NCBI GenBank assembly: GCA_019915135.1
Contig: JAHLMK010000002.1
Location: 1,054,001 to 1,118,000 of the forward strand
Length of the DNA: 64,000 nucleotides
Direction: 5' to 3'
Source: Strobilurus pachycystidiatus
Lineage: Eukaryota > Basidiomycota > Agaricomycetes > Agaricales > Physalacriaceae
Below, in pieces: positions 32,753 through 44,022 of this stretch; positions within the stretch are counted from its first letter, which is position 1; every line of letters starts with the position of its first letter. The notes under the pieces are model-generated. The model ran no database searches, was not told the origin of the DNA, and saw nothing but the letters and a program-made list of their open reading frames with translations. The translations under genes and the position numbers were made by a program.

Positions 32753-35148
32753 TCACGCAGCGCTCTCACTCCGACACGTCCTCTTATGCTCGCTCCAATG
32801 CGACTTCTGACACGAGTGGTCGCAGTACCTAACAAACCCAACAGTCAGCTCTCCATTCGTCCAAAGAAAATAGAAACAAAGAAAACCCACCTCGCCCCCG
32901 AACAACTAGAGCACTTCTTCAGAATCGCGCTCGGGTTCCCGCACCACGAGCACCTATACAGCTCGACGTGGTTCGACGTGATCTTGGGGTGCAGCCTTCG
33001 GGGCTGCGCCTTCTGCGGCTCCTTGCTGTCGAGCTGCAGGCCCTCCACCCATGCCGCGATGTCCTCCTCCGTCGTCGAGTCTCCGTGTCCGCACCCCGCA
33101 TGGTGTCGGTGTGGCTCATCCTCAGACCCATGATAATCATCCCACACTTCATCCCTGTGCGCGATCTTCGCGCCCCACTCCTCCGCCGCCTGGGCGTAGA
33201 GATCGAGCACGGTGTTCTGCGTCTTGCGGAGGTAGGTATCGGGTGGGAGCAGGCCCACGAAGGTGCTGATCTCGTCTGCCATCTTCAGCTGCTTGCGCGT
33301 GGTCTACGAGAAAGCTGAGATTTTGCAACTTTGGAATTGTGGGGATCATACACCCACCTTGAGCTCATTCAACTCAACGCTCATCTCCGGGCCCTGGATC
33401 GTCAGCCGGAGGAGGATATTCCACAGGAGGATGTTCTTCATGTACCGCGTGTCCGGCGGCGCCCCAGCGATGAACGCCCGCGAGTCATCCAGCGCACTCA
33501 TCAAGAACGCGATCCCCTCCTGCCACGTCCGATCCCCGCTCTCCATCGCCTCCTGCAGCTTCCGGATCCCCAGCTCCCCCGCATGCTCCACCGCCCTCTG
33601 CGTCAACTGCCACTTGACGAAAGGCGTAATCTGCGTGCACTTGAGCCCCTTCTTCGACGACCGCAGCCCCGCCTCCGCATCCGCCGACAACGACAGCGCG
33701 TAGTAGAAATACGCGCACTGCGGGTTCCGCTGCAGCCCCTTTTTCGCGAGCGCAAACGCATCGGGCAGCCGCTGCCGGATGATCAGGAACTTGATGTCCA
33801 GGATATCCGCCTTGTCCGCGTCGGTCGGGCGCAGCGCCTTGGCGCAGTGCGGCAGCGCGTCCTCCCACATGGTGAACGGCAGCCCGACATCGACGGCCTC
33901 CCACGCGCCCGTGCGCGGGTTCTGCGTCTGGAACATGCCCTGCGCGACGGAGAACTCCGTGCGCAGGATGCCCGCCGCGATGCGCCGCCCGAGCGCGGGC
34001 AGGTCGTGCGTGCGCGCGCACTCCATCACCGCGTTGGTGAAGTCCGCGGACGTGCGCAGCGTGAGCGCCGTCTCGCAGCGGTCGCCGCCGTAGTTCATCA
34101 TGATGTCCGAGATGTGCGGCGGGAAGCCGCGCTGGCACGCGCTCATGAGCTTGGCGGGGTCCATGGAGCGCGTGTCGTCTTGCGCTGTGCGGCGGTGCAG
34201 GCGGATGAGCCCGCCGAGGCAGGTGCAGCGGAAGGCCCAGTCTTTGCTCCGCAGGCCGCATACGACGAGGTTGATGGCGGAGGGCACGGACAGGCATGCG
34301 GCGGTGCAATTGAGTGTGGCCATGCAGATGAGCTCGTTGGCGTGGTCGACGAGGTACGCCGAGGCGTTGGGGCGCAGCGCGGCCGCGGTGACTGCTTGGA
34401 TTATGAACGGCATTTGGAGGGAAGAGAAGGTCTCTGGGGCGGATGATTCGCGCTCGAAGAAGACCACTGGTGTGAGGGAATGAGATAGGATGGAGACGGT
34501 GAGCTCGGCGCCGACGAGGTCATCAGGGAAGTCCTGGAGTGATTGCGCAAGGTAGTTGGATTCGCGTGCAACCGCTGCGCGGACGTCGCCGCCGTTGTGG
34601 GTGATGGACGAGAGGGCACGCAGGACAAGATGGCGCGTCGATGCTACCTTGAGAAGCGGAATGAGACGCCTCAGGAAACCTAAGAAAACGGTCAGACAAG
34701 TCTCGGATTGGGAGGAAACACACCTTTATCGAATAGTTTATTGCGCAAGAGTGAATCGGCCGACATCTTGGCGTATATCCCGACGATGCCGCCGGTGATT
34801 TTATCGTTGTCTTCATGCTGCTCGTAGGCCTTGTCGAGACGGCGGTAGATGGCGTCGAAGTTGGCGTGCACTTTCTTCAAGCCACTGCGTTTCGTGAGAT
34901 CTGGAAGATTGTCCGTGAATACGGTGGTGGATAGATGATAATAGAATCTACACACCAGGCAGCTCAAACTCATCGCAGAGCGCGTCGATGATGATATGCC
35001 ATTCCACCGCGTTGTCTATACGACCGATGTATTCGTACGGTGTCGGCTTTGACGTTGACTGTGTCGGCTTAGGCGCCGCCTTTGACTTGGATTTCGCTTT
35101 TTTGCTCCCTGGGCCGGGCATGTTGTCCTTGGTGGAGGTTGAGGACAT
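32753..35148 (-). CDS. MYND zinc-finger protein with helical-repeat body
   Basis: 726 residues. Exons: 34956-35148, 34724-34900, 33358-34679, 32891-33303, 32753-32828. The MYND finger is split by the last intron and rebuilt as RCSWCGNPSAILKKCSSC followed by ARYCDHSCQKSHW and HKRTC, giving all C/H ligands near residues 675-715. MYND fingers bind proline-containing partner peptides. Upstream is a long alpha-helical region (LRRLIPLLKVASTRHLVLRA, LIRLHRRTAQDDT and similar), likely armadillo- or TPR-like, and a Lys/Ser-rich N-terminus (KKAKSKSKAAPK). The largest exon is GC-rich, which creates long spurious frames on the other strand. The start at 35148 has an alternative at 35121. No specific function can be given. 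Confidence 0.87.
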
Positions 35149-35387
35149 TGGCAGAGCATTTTGAGAAACATCCTACGGGTTGTCAGGCCACTGCAAGCAC
35201 TGCCGCCGTCGCCGTTGTTGTTGAGCTTGATGGTCACAAAGGAACTTGAAGACAAGGCGCGGACTTTGCCGAGTCGTATACATTTGGAGTAACTTTGATT
35301 TTCCCGATAACTTAAGTAGTACTGTAGACAACATTGAAACAACTTGCAGGATAAGTACAATACACGTCGTCACTAAATCAAGACTTT

Positions 35388-36865
35388 TCAGGTCTTCCCC
35401 AACGCCCCCTTCAATCGAATAGTCAACCTAGACGGTGACATCTCCTTACTACTTGCAAGTTCCCTCTCCTTGCGCTCTTTTTCTCTGTCATTCTCCCATC
35501 TGTCATTGATGTCCTGTACTGGCGCCGGCGGAGGAATTGTATCAGGAGGAGCAACAACCGCCACCCTTGTCCACCTCCTAAACCGCGTATACTTGCCAAT
35601 ACCGCCCTTCGGACCCTGCGCCTCCCACTTGTTGTCACCGTACACCCATCCGTCCGCGTCTGTCAGAGGGTCTTCCGCTGCTGTACCTTCGTCGTCGTCG
35701 TTCTTTGAGCGATCAGCAGGCTTGACGTCGATTGAGTTGCTTCGCTCAAGGTCAGGACGGTCGCCGCGCACACGACCAGCGGCCTTGGCCAGCAAACCCT
35801 CCTCCTCCGCAGGGACCTCCTTCTGCACCCTTCGCGACTCTCCTTCCTCGTTGATGACGACGCTCCATTCGCTTTCGAGCCACTGCCAGCCGTGCGGTAG
35901 CGTGAACGCTGCGGGTGGCTGGACAGGAGTGAGGTGAGGTGGAGCTGAGCACCATGACGGACGTTCGGCAGGCAACAGAGCGGCGGTCCAGTCCAGCCCC
36001 ATCCACCAGCGTTGGTTTTCGTACAGCGTGAACAAAAACCGATCTTGCTCCTCCTCCTCCTCAGTGTCCGTGGATAGTGACGAGCTCTGGGCGACAGGTA
36101 CTGGGGATGGGGAGGAATGTATGGGTATTCCGCTAACGCGCCCCCACGCCAGATACCACCCCCACCGTACCCATGCATTGCGCCATACTGCGCTGAATAT
36201 GTACTGTGCCCAGGGTGCCCGAACACATAAGACACAGGTCCCTGCTATGCTGAGGAGAACACGACCAGAGATGACGTAGCTGAAGGCGAGAAGGACCGCG
36301 TAGATGATGAGGAGAGCACGAAGCGTAATCGAAGAATAGGAAAGGGAGGGAATGGAAGGGAGGAGGGCAGCAATGAGGAGGAGGTCGTCGATTGTTCGCT
36401 GTAGTGACGCTTCGGACGCTACTGCCGGTCCTGGTGGTGTTGGTACCGTGTCTTCCCTCGATGACTCGGTGGTTTTTGGGGCAGCTGCATTGCTATTGTG
36501 CGTAGAAGAGAACCACACCCATCCCAACACCAAAAGACCGACGACGCTGACGCGCGCACCTAGGCAGAGCGCCCACCACGCAGACACCAGCACCGTGCTG
36601 GTGTACCAACTGCCTAATGGACGCGCACGACACCAGTCAGAATCACGCACCCCGCTGGAAACATGAGCAACGCACCTCTCCAACTTGCTGCATCCAACAG
36701 CGCTCTTGCCAGTCTCACGACAGGCCCAACTCTTACAAGCGCGACTGTCAGTGCGGGCGGCGAGTTGCGCAGCCAATCCGGCGTTACAATCACGGTTCCT
36801 GGACTCGCATTGTTGATTTTGGAACCATTGGAGATCGTCGTCGTGGCAGGAGGGAGAGAACTCAT
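35388..36865 (-). CDS. Dysferlin-domain peroxin (Pex24/Pex30-family-like)
   Basis: Membrane protein of the fungal peroxin group with a dysferlin (DysF) domain, which acts at ER-peroxisome contacts and in control of peroxisome number. Exons 36676-36865 and 35388-36613 give 471 residues. Two hydrophobic regions are seen: around VSAWWALCLGARVSVVGLL, and LLIIYAVLLAFSYVISGR with AGTCVL. The C-terminal half has the DysF halves: ENQRWWMGLDWTAALLP and PSW, then LPHGWQWLESEW, DGWVYGDNKWEA and YTRFRRWTRVAVV, with the spaced Trp residues typical of the fold. The start at 36865 (MSSLPPATTT) is the first ATG upstream of the conserved region. Which Pex23-family member it is cannot be decided. Confidence 0.88.
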
Positions 36866-37436
36866 TAAGCAGGTCACCGCGGCCTCGGCTTCCAGAATAG
36901 ACCGGCTGACGATGGATAGATGGCGTCATCAAGACTCAGTAGGCGGTCTGGAATATTTGGAGAACCTCAGCGCACACTTCAACACAGGCTCGATAATCTA
37001 CCGTGCTACCTATTCTCAGATTGAAACTATGCTCAGACATGTAAGACGTTCATCCCCCATAACCCTCTGGGCAATAGCACGCGTACCACTTCGACAGATG
37101 GGTTTCATTTGAGTCCTCATTCCATGGCTGTTCCATGGTGCGCTCACGTCCTAGTATCAGTACAAATTGCTATTTTTTATGTTTGTTTTTCTGACCTCAT
37201 CGGTACATACTCAGGTAATACGAACGGTGACTCTCCAAACTTTGGTGTCTGGCCGCCCAGCGCCCGTGCACAAGGAGCGCTTTCGAGTTATCCACTTCTA
37301 CTTCCATCACCTTTTCTTTTTGCCTTTTCTGCCACACAAAAGCAACCATAACAATTAGAAGGAATGCATGAGGCTTATATACATATGCCATCAGAAGAAA
37401 GAAAAAAAATATCACAGTAAACGAATGAAGAAATCA
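36866..37436. other. Intergenic: dynein-tail gene 3' flank and peroxin promoter
   Basis: About 570 bp on the 3' side of the dynein tail gene. No motor-domain sequence was found here in any frame, which matters for the split-dynein call. An open plus-strand frame across 36663-37112 is a shadow of the peroxin exon plus chance extension. Confidence 0.55.
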
Positions 37437-40400
37437 TCAGAACCTCCTCACGCTCGCGCCCCCGCCCACGATGCCCTCAATCGAATGATGCTCCAGATCA
37501 TTCCTTGCCTTCAATATCGACGCATGCATCTCCCGCATCACATTCCCCAACTTGACCCCAAACTTGTTCAGAATATCCTTCTGCCACGAATCGTACTTGG
37601 CGTTCACCCGCGCCTGCACCTGCTCGTAGTCAATCACGCACACCCCGAAGGACTTCTGTGTATCGGAGGTGTCGAAGGTTGTCCGCGCCTTCTTGATCTC
37701 CGTGAGGAGCTGCTGCCAGTGTGCGAGCGAGTCGCCGAGCCGGTTGAACACATATTCGGCCTCGAGGTCCCAGAGGGATTGGAATTGGAGCCACTTTGCG
37801 ACGTAATCCTTCAATTGTTGCACTTTCGCCTCGATCAGCATGAAAGGTCGTTGCAGAACCTCGGGACTTAGTTTGGTTAGCTGCGCCAGATATTTGTTAG
37901 GTTGGGGGGGTTTAGAAATCAGAGCACAAACCAGTGAAGTATAAGTAGCCTCAGCAAGAGCAGCGCCCTGCATTTGGAGCCCAATCTCGTAGCGAGAACT
38001 CTGTATGCGACGGAGGCGACACACCACACCTGTAGACTATCATTTAGCGGGAAGTATTGAACGATCGTGAAATCATGTACCCAGCCATTCGTGCAACTGA
38101 TGCACCCACGAGGCGCGCGCATGTTCGATAGGCGGGTCAAGGAAGATGACCTGATTTTGGATGCGGATCTCGTGGACAAGAGGTTTCAGAGACATATTGG
38201 CCTCGAGGAACTAGAAAGCACATCAAGATCACGTTGCACAGGAGCCCGCAAACGATCGTACCTTCTCTTCCTTGATGCCGCGTTTATCTCCTCGCCTCTT
38301 ACTTGCTAAGTCTCTGGACGGCAGATCACGCCGCATGTCGCTATCTTCCGTCTTGTCAAATTCTTGACACCAGACGTGGATAATTTGCGTCAGTCGTTGT
38401 AAGAAAATGGTTTCTATGGATCTATCGAGCTCCGCGACCCAGTGTTCGAGGTTAGCATAACCTTCCAGATTCAGTCGGTCGATCTAAGACCAGAGAACAT
38501 CAACAACAGGCCACATCAAAGGGACCTAAATACGGAACGTACTGCAGCTTGGATCTTGCTCAAGAGCTCCGAGAACGCTTCGAATGTATACGAGCAGGTG
38601 GCCAAGTCCTCAACTGAGCGTAGAATGTCTTTGTAAAGATCAATGACGCTGTTCGTTTTGTCCTGAAATAAGAGTCAGACGATGCTTTCGAAGAGAGTAA
38701 ACACATTAGTGAACCTGCAGTACGGATACCACACTGGCGAATTCTCGAACAAACTGTATATGACGATTGTCACGGCCGTCCGCCCCCGATACGTATCTGC
38801 CAGTGTCGTATTGATTGACGAAGTAGTCCCAACGAATGTTCATTCCTAATCGCATAAGTGACTTGATCATATAGGCGAGAAGATGCAGAATTATCCTCAC
38901 CTTTGGTGATCATACGTTGAGACTCGTTTCGGTACTCAGCAACTAGCCATTCGATACCCTTGTTGTTCTCAACAAGGTCCAAAGTCTGCCCGTAGGTCCG
39001 AACCGTCTCCATCAAACTGACGGCATGCGGATACACCCTCTTCGCATCCTTTGCCATGTTGGTGATGGCATGCGGGACTTGGAAGTTCAACCAAAGCAGA
39101 TTCCGTACTTCCTTGAAGAGGGTGATAATCTGCGGATCGAAGTTGACCGCAAGCTGGAAGCCTCCTCCTCGTAAGCGCACGATCTCGAACAATCGTCCAT
39201 CAACACCCATGTTCCTCCTGTTGATGTCGTGCAACCACGCGTCGTATACCGGTCGAGTGTCAAGCTTCTTCCGGAATGCGCTGCTCTCGGATTGGAGTTT
39301 CTGCCCCTCTGCGTAGAGTTCCCAACCTTTCCCCAGTACATCCTCGACTCGTTTCATGTACGTGAGGAGTTGGCGCTCTATTTGACGCGCCCAGATGATG
39401 GCACCAGCGATGGGCGGAAGATCGCGCATTTGCGACATGTGGTAGGCTTCTGAATAGCGGTATTGGGTTTTGAACTAGAATTTTTCCTTAAGTATCGGCG
39501 AATGAGAAGATAATAATGAGCTACCTTGTCATGCAGATGTTTGATGTCTTCCTTGACGGAATCAATCAGTTGCGTCTGGTACTCCTGGATAGCACCTCGG
39601 ATCTAGACAAGGGTATGGGCGATGAAGAGGGCTGCAACAGGATTGAAACAAACCTTGGGGCGAACGAAAAGTGCATTGAACTTCGAAAAAACACGGAACA
39701 TCTCATTCGCATTTCGTGCTGTCCCTAGTCGGTCGCGTAACCTCGCGATGATCTGATTTTCGACTCGGGATACCCGCTCGTTGTAAGCGTTCTCTGCAGC
39801 CACCCAAATCTCGGTTCCCTCTAGACGAAGGCTTTAGTGATATTCGCGTATGGAGTCATGGGGCTTACCGGTAGACACATCAAGAACATCGATGCGCTTC
39901 ACGACCTCGTATGCCTCCTTAACCTCTTCCTCCATGTCCATTCCACCGACGTCCATGCCCACTGATCCCAAACCCTTCGTAGGTCCGGTCATGACAGCGA
40001 GTTGTTCGTGCTGCTTTCGCCAGTCACGTAAATAACGTGTACGTTCTTGCAGCTTTGCATGCGCCGGCACCACCTTGATTGGTATGAATCGCTCTGCGCG
40101 TTTCCGCGTCACCTCGCGAGCCACATTGGTGAATTCCTTCATCAGGTCGTCCCACGTCCTGAAGATGTTCATAGTCTGGGAGAGAAGTCGGTCGAATGTT
40201 TCATAAGGGGTATAGGGGAGTCGGTGAGAAGTGAGAATGCGGAGGAGCTGGTCGTTGAAGTCGCGAGAAATCGCTTCTACAAGAGGGAGTGCACGGCGAA
40301 TGGGATAGGGTGACAGTCTGAGTTTTCGATTGATGTGACCGAATATCAGAACCAAAGACTCCTGGATCTTGTCAAGATCCGTGGCCGACAGCAGCTCGTT

Positions 40401-41466
40401 GAGAGGGAAGTCCTTCATGAGCTGGTTGTATTTGTGTACCAGATCCGTCGCGTCTTTGAGACCGGTATCGGCGATGAAACTGACCGTAGCGCGAAAGCGC
40501 TTCGCGTTCCGAAGACAGTCCATGACCATGTTCACCTCTTCACTCCTCAGCTGGTTCTCAATACCCTCCAATTCGCGCTCCAGACTGAGCCAAAAGTTAA
40601 TCTCCTGTGAGGCGGTCCCCGAAGTCACGTCTCGATTCAACTTCGTTACGGCCTGGATGGCTTTAATCCATGAATTAACGTGGCCATGCAGGGAGTTAAG
40701 GAAGGAGCTGTCGTTGAGCAGTTTGGCAGGGATGTAGGATATATTAGGACGGGCCCCGGCCTGTTGGGCTGCTTCCACGGCGCGCTGGATGACCGGGTGT
40801 ATTACGAGGTGTGTTTCCGGTATTTCGACGTTCTGTTGAAGGTGGAGTAGCGATAATTCAAGCTCGGCGAATTTCTTCTTCGTCATGGGGATCCCCATCC
40901 GCGCATCTCCGCCATCTTTCCCCGTCCCTCTTGCGCCGACGAAGGCATCGAACCAAGGCTTCACACCGCAGCTGACAACGGCGTGTAGACTTTCATATGG
41001 GGTGTCATCGCCGCCGAAAAGGTTAAGAAAGTGCAGCTGTGTTGCCAGTGGTGTGGCTGAGTCGAGGATAGGACTGCGTTTGATTATGGCGAGCGTCGTA
41101 ACGTGTGATGGATGATAGGAAAGATGTGGGGTGAGTTGGTACGTGAAGGTTTGGACGGATTCATCTAGAAAGAACGTTGGACTTGAGCTGAAGGAGAGTA
41201 TGCTATGACACACCTTCAACTTCGTCTTTCGATTTCACCACGTATATGACACCTCCTCCCTCGGAAGCAAACCGATTTACGCGGTCATTAAACTCGTCGT
41301 CGAATAGTGATTCAAGTTCCGCGGGCGGAGCGCCAACGACAGGAGGGAGCAGCGCTTGGAGATAGGATCGAAATACGGCCGGCTCAAACGATGAAGAGGG
41401 TTCCACAGGTGGTTCCGTCGTTGAATGTCCGTTTGTGGTGGCCAAAGGAGTTGGCGGCGCATCCAT
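37437..41466 (-). CDS. Cytoplasmic dynein heavy chain, N-terminal tail half only (split gene)
   Basis: Cargo-binding and dimerisation tail (DHC_N1) of cytoplasmic dynein. Exons: 41214-41466, 39869-41164, 39654-39820, 39525-39602, 38901-39474, 38715-38845, 38543-38662, 38262-38483, 38081-38210, 37932-38029, 37437-37880; 1170 residues, all phases consistent. Family landmarks: [60 protein letters not shown]-type LHDINRRN and [18 protein letters not shown]. The chain stops after [17 protein letters not shown], just where full-length heavy chains continue toward the linker; no ATPase modules follow. Start 41466 (MDAPPTP) is preferred; ATGs at 41624 and 41658 are in frame. The motor half should be another gene. 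Confidence 0.9.
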
Positions 41467-42327
41467 TGTGGGCTCGCGGCGGGACTCAACACGAAGGCTC
41501 GTCCTGCTGGAGTTGCGAGACTTTGATTTGTACCAGCGTCCGAGCGAAGGAACGGTAAGGCGGCGAGGGAGGGTGCGCCGGTAAGTGTTGAAATAATGCT
41601 GGAAAAAGCCTTGTTCAGTATCCATGAGTCGACCAGAAGGTGAAGGAGCATTATACATATAGCAAACGCGCTGACGCGCAGTATGAATGAGGCTACCGCG
41701 AGTCCTCGCAAATGTCCACGACGTCGACGAGGTAACGTGCTGAAGTCAAGTAGTGTTGTGTGGCAAAGGCTTCCGATCAATCATCCATGATCCAAACTTC
41801 AGATCACACCGGTGACCTACATTCACGTTCGCTGCCACGCGCCCAGGAGGACTCATTGAGCAGGGTACCGCCAGTTCTCACTTGAGAATAACTTGATATA
41901 CGCGCTGAGCTGCAAGTAACACACTGCTGCTGAACCGACTATTTCACGATGACAGCATCCACCGTTCAACGATACTAGACTGCAAAGGACTGCAAGTACT
42001 TTTACTTCGCGGTGTGAAGATAACACACGCAGTTTGCTTTGGTCCTTGCAGCGTTCTTCTTCCAGCGTTCCTCGTCAGGATGCCATGCATCAGCTGATAC
42101 CGTTTAGCGTGGGTGAGTAGATTTCTTGTCATTGCCGCTTTGGCTGACCTTCGAAAGCCTTCGAATCCGGGTAGAGAATTCCAAGGAGAGCTGTCTCTCC
42201 GAATTCTCGACCCATTTGGCCTGAGGGTCCGGGCATAGCTATGCAGCGCTTGGCAGCTCCTGAGCCTCTTCTCTGATTTGGATACTTCCTTCACACACCC
42301 CTTCCTCATTCGGTACCCTCCGCATTG

Positions 42328-42362
42328 CCCTACGCCCCGCCTTACGCCTTGCCCTACGCCCT
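42328..42362 (+). promoter_or_regulatory. CCCTACGCC repeat array upstream of PP2C copy A
   Basis: Three 12-bp-spaced units (42328, a CCTTACGCC variant at 42340, 42352) directly upstream of a TATA box. The same word recurs three times upstream of copy B. Regular spacing close to one DNA turn suggests binding sites, but this is inference. Confidence 0.55.
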
Positions 42363-42376
42363 GCCGTGACGCTACC

Positions 42377-42385
42377 TATATAAAG
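42377..42385 (+). promoter_or_regulatory. TATA box of PP2C copy A
   Basis: tatataaag 37 bp before the start codon, just downstream of the CCCTACGCC array. The spacing to the ATG implies a very short 5' UTR. Confidence 0.6.
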
Positions 42386-42421
42386 ACGATAACCAATCTC
42401 ACTGCTCACCTCGTGAGCACA

Positions 42422-43789
42422 ATGGTCGAAACTCCCGCGACCAATTTCGGATACCCAGATGGCAAGAACTTCAACTACACCGTTCTCTCTGAGCCCCGTG
42501 TCTCCGCAGAGATTTCACGTATTGCAACGCCGCGGACTGTTGGATCGACCGATGTCGTTTCTTTTCAACCATGTGCAAATCCTGCAGATGCCAGCCAAGA
42601 TCGCTACGTGGTTCAAGACTGGGTGATCAATTCGACCATGTGGCGTTTCCAGGCTGTCTTTGATGGTTCGTCTTCAACTTCGTGTGTCGCTTTTTCTCGC
42701 CTCATTTGGTACCGAAGGACATGCGGGCCACGAGACGGCTGATTTTGCCGTTGAGCATATTCCTTCTGCAATCCAGGATGCGCTATCGAAACTTCTTGCT
42801 GCCGACAAGTCACACTACGATCCTGCTGCGGTAGGCCAAATGTTGACCGACACCATCAGCTCGGTCGACGATGGTATTGCACAAGCGCTGTATGACATCC
42901 TCCCCGACCCGGACGCGCTGGAAGGGCTTTCAGACGATGCCATTCGAAGCATCATCAATGATTCGGATCGGGGAGGCAAGAACAGTACAGCGGTGCTGCG
43001 ATGCATGCGCGGAACTACAGTGCTCGTATCATTGTTCAATGTCCAAGGTCGCCATCTCTGGGTTGCAAGTTTGGGTGACTGCCTAGCAGGTACTGTTACC
43101 TACATGTTTTCATGGCTCTAAGTCGATCTAATCACACTCAAGTCCTTGGTCAGAAAGAAACAGATAGTTGGCGAGCAACCATCCTCAGTGTCAATCACAA
43201 TGGAACCGAGAGCAGTGAGGTGGAAAGAATCAGACGTGAACATCCAGGAGAAGAAGAGGCTGTCATTAACGCTCGAGTTCTGGGTGCCATCGCTGTCACT
43301 CGAGGTAAGTTGACAAGCCACATTCCTTCTAGCTCGATCCCTCACCAGCTCGACTTAGCCCTCGGAGACCACGAGTTCAAACTCCCCAGAATCTACACAG
43401 ACCGCGTCTTCCTCAACTCCGTGCCAGGCTTTCGCGTACACTCTTCCGTCGAGGCCTTCACCAAACGAAACTTGACTCCACCGTATGTATCTCACATTGC
43501 GGACGTGCGTCATCTTGCTCTGGAGAAGGAGAAAGACTACTGTCTCGTCATGTGCTCGGATGGCTTGACCGATCTGTACGCCCTAGGCAAGGAGGACCTT
43601 GACGTGCCTATTGGTACCAAATGGTTTGACATACTCGCCAAGGCACCAAGTGTTGACAACAAAGCCTTGACCCTCTTGCGGGAGGGCCTCGGTGGAGACG
43701 ACCTTAACAAGGTGTCTCAGTTTCTTACTGTCGAATGTCCGGAGAAGTGGATGGACGATATAACAATCTTGGTACAGAAATTGACTTAG
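42422..43789 (+). CDS. PP2C-family protein phosphatase, copy A
   Basis: PPM/PP2C metal-dependent Ser/Thr phosphatase of 402 residues. Exons: 42422-42665, 42718-43089, 43143-43304, 43359-43789. Motifs: VFDGHAGHETADF (metal-binding Asp and Gly), SLGDCLAV, AVTRALGDHEFK, CSDGLTD and WMDDITILVQK (last metal-binding Asp). All metal-coordinating positions are kept, so it looks active. The domain layout resembles fungal mitochondrial pyruvate dehydrogenase phosphatase-like PP2Cs, but no clear targeting peptide is seen and the substrate is unknown. It is a tandem twin of the gene at 44023-45392, with identical exon structure. Confidence 0.93.
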
Positions 43790-43828
43790 CATCAATAGAC
43801 GATAAGCTGCGAATACCGATATGTATAT

Positions 43829-43884
43829 CTATACAGCAAACTTGACAGTCCGTTCCCTGCGCTCTCTCCCAATCTTGATCAAGC
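43829..43884 (-). pseudogene. 19-codon stub of the Spc34-like gene's last exon
   Basis: On the minus strand this reads KRLIKIGRERRERTVKFAV-stop, a diverged copy of the end of the intact gene at 45428 (KRLIKIERGRGEQTVKFAV-stop). It lies 40 bp after the PP2C-A stop exactly as the intact end lies 35 bp after the PP2C-B stop. It is the breakpoint relic of the tandem duplication and has no other exons. Confidence 0.85.
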
Positions 43885-43929
43885 GCTTCCCTTCAAACAC
43901 CCCTTGCCCATTCGGTACCCTCCACATTG

Positions 43930-43970
43930 CCCTACGCCCTGCCCTACGCCCTCAAGCTACACCCTACGCC
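43930..43970 (+). promoter_or_regulatory. CCCTACGCC repeat array upstream of PP2C copy B
   Basis: Exact CCCTACGCC at 43930, 43942 and 43962; the second gap has grown from 12 to 20 bp relative to copy A. A TATA-like element follows within 15 bp. Confidence 0.55.
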
Positions 43971-43980
43971 CTTCGCTACA

Positions 43981-43986
43981 TATAAG
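43981..43986 (+). promoter_or_regulatory. TATA-like element of PP2C copy B
   Basis: tataag about 37 bp before the copy B start codon, at the position equivalent to the copy A box, but with a shorter match to consensus. Confidence 0.45.
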
Positions 43987-44022
43987 TAAACATTCAGCCT
44001 GGCTGCTCATCTCGTGAGCACA

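Larger units (their letters stand above)
41467..42421. other. Divergent intergenic region, dynein tail and PP2C copy A
   Basis: About 955 bp. The right end holds the PP2C-A promoter and the left edge of the duplicated unit at about 42284. The left part may include a 5' extension of the dynein frame (to 41658). No other gene was recognised. Confidence 0.5.
42284..43884 (+). repeat. Tandem segmental duplication, copy 1
   Basis: First copy of a unit of about 1.6 kb: promoter, whole PP2C gene, its 3' flank and a 56-bp stub of the neighbouring kinetochore gene. It matches 43885-45487 throughout, including introns, with scattered substitutions. Edges were placed by eye where the similarity ends (cttccttcacacacc against cttcccttcaaacacc). 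Confidence 0.88.

Noticed and set aside
33331..34446. 371-residue plus-strand frame and a 274-residue minus frame over the MYND gene
   Set aside because: Arg/Leu/Ala-rich shadows of the GC-rich third exon; the true frame has conserved helical sequence and consistent splice phases.
36663..37112. 149-residue plus-strand frame at the peroxin 5' end
   Set aside because: Its first half is antisense to the peroxin's first exon and the rest has no recognisable content.
36866..37436. Continuation of the dynein heavy chain past the stop by an unnoticed intron
   Set aside because: No splice acceptor in this region opens a frame with linker or AAA-module sequence before the next gene.
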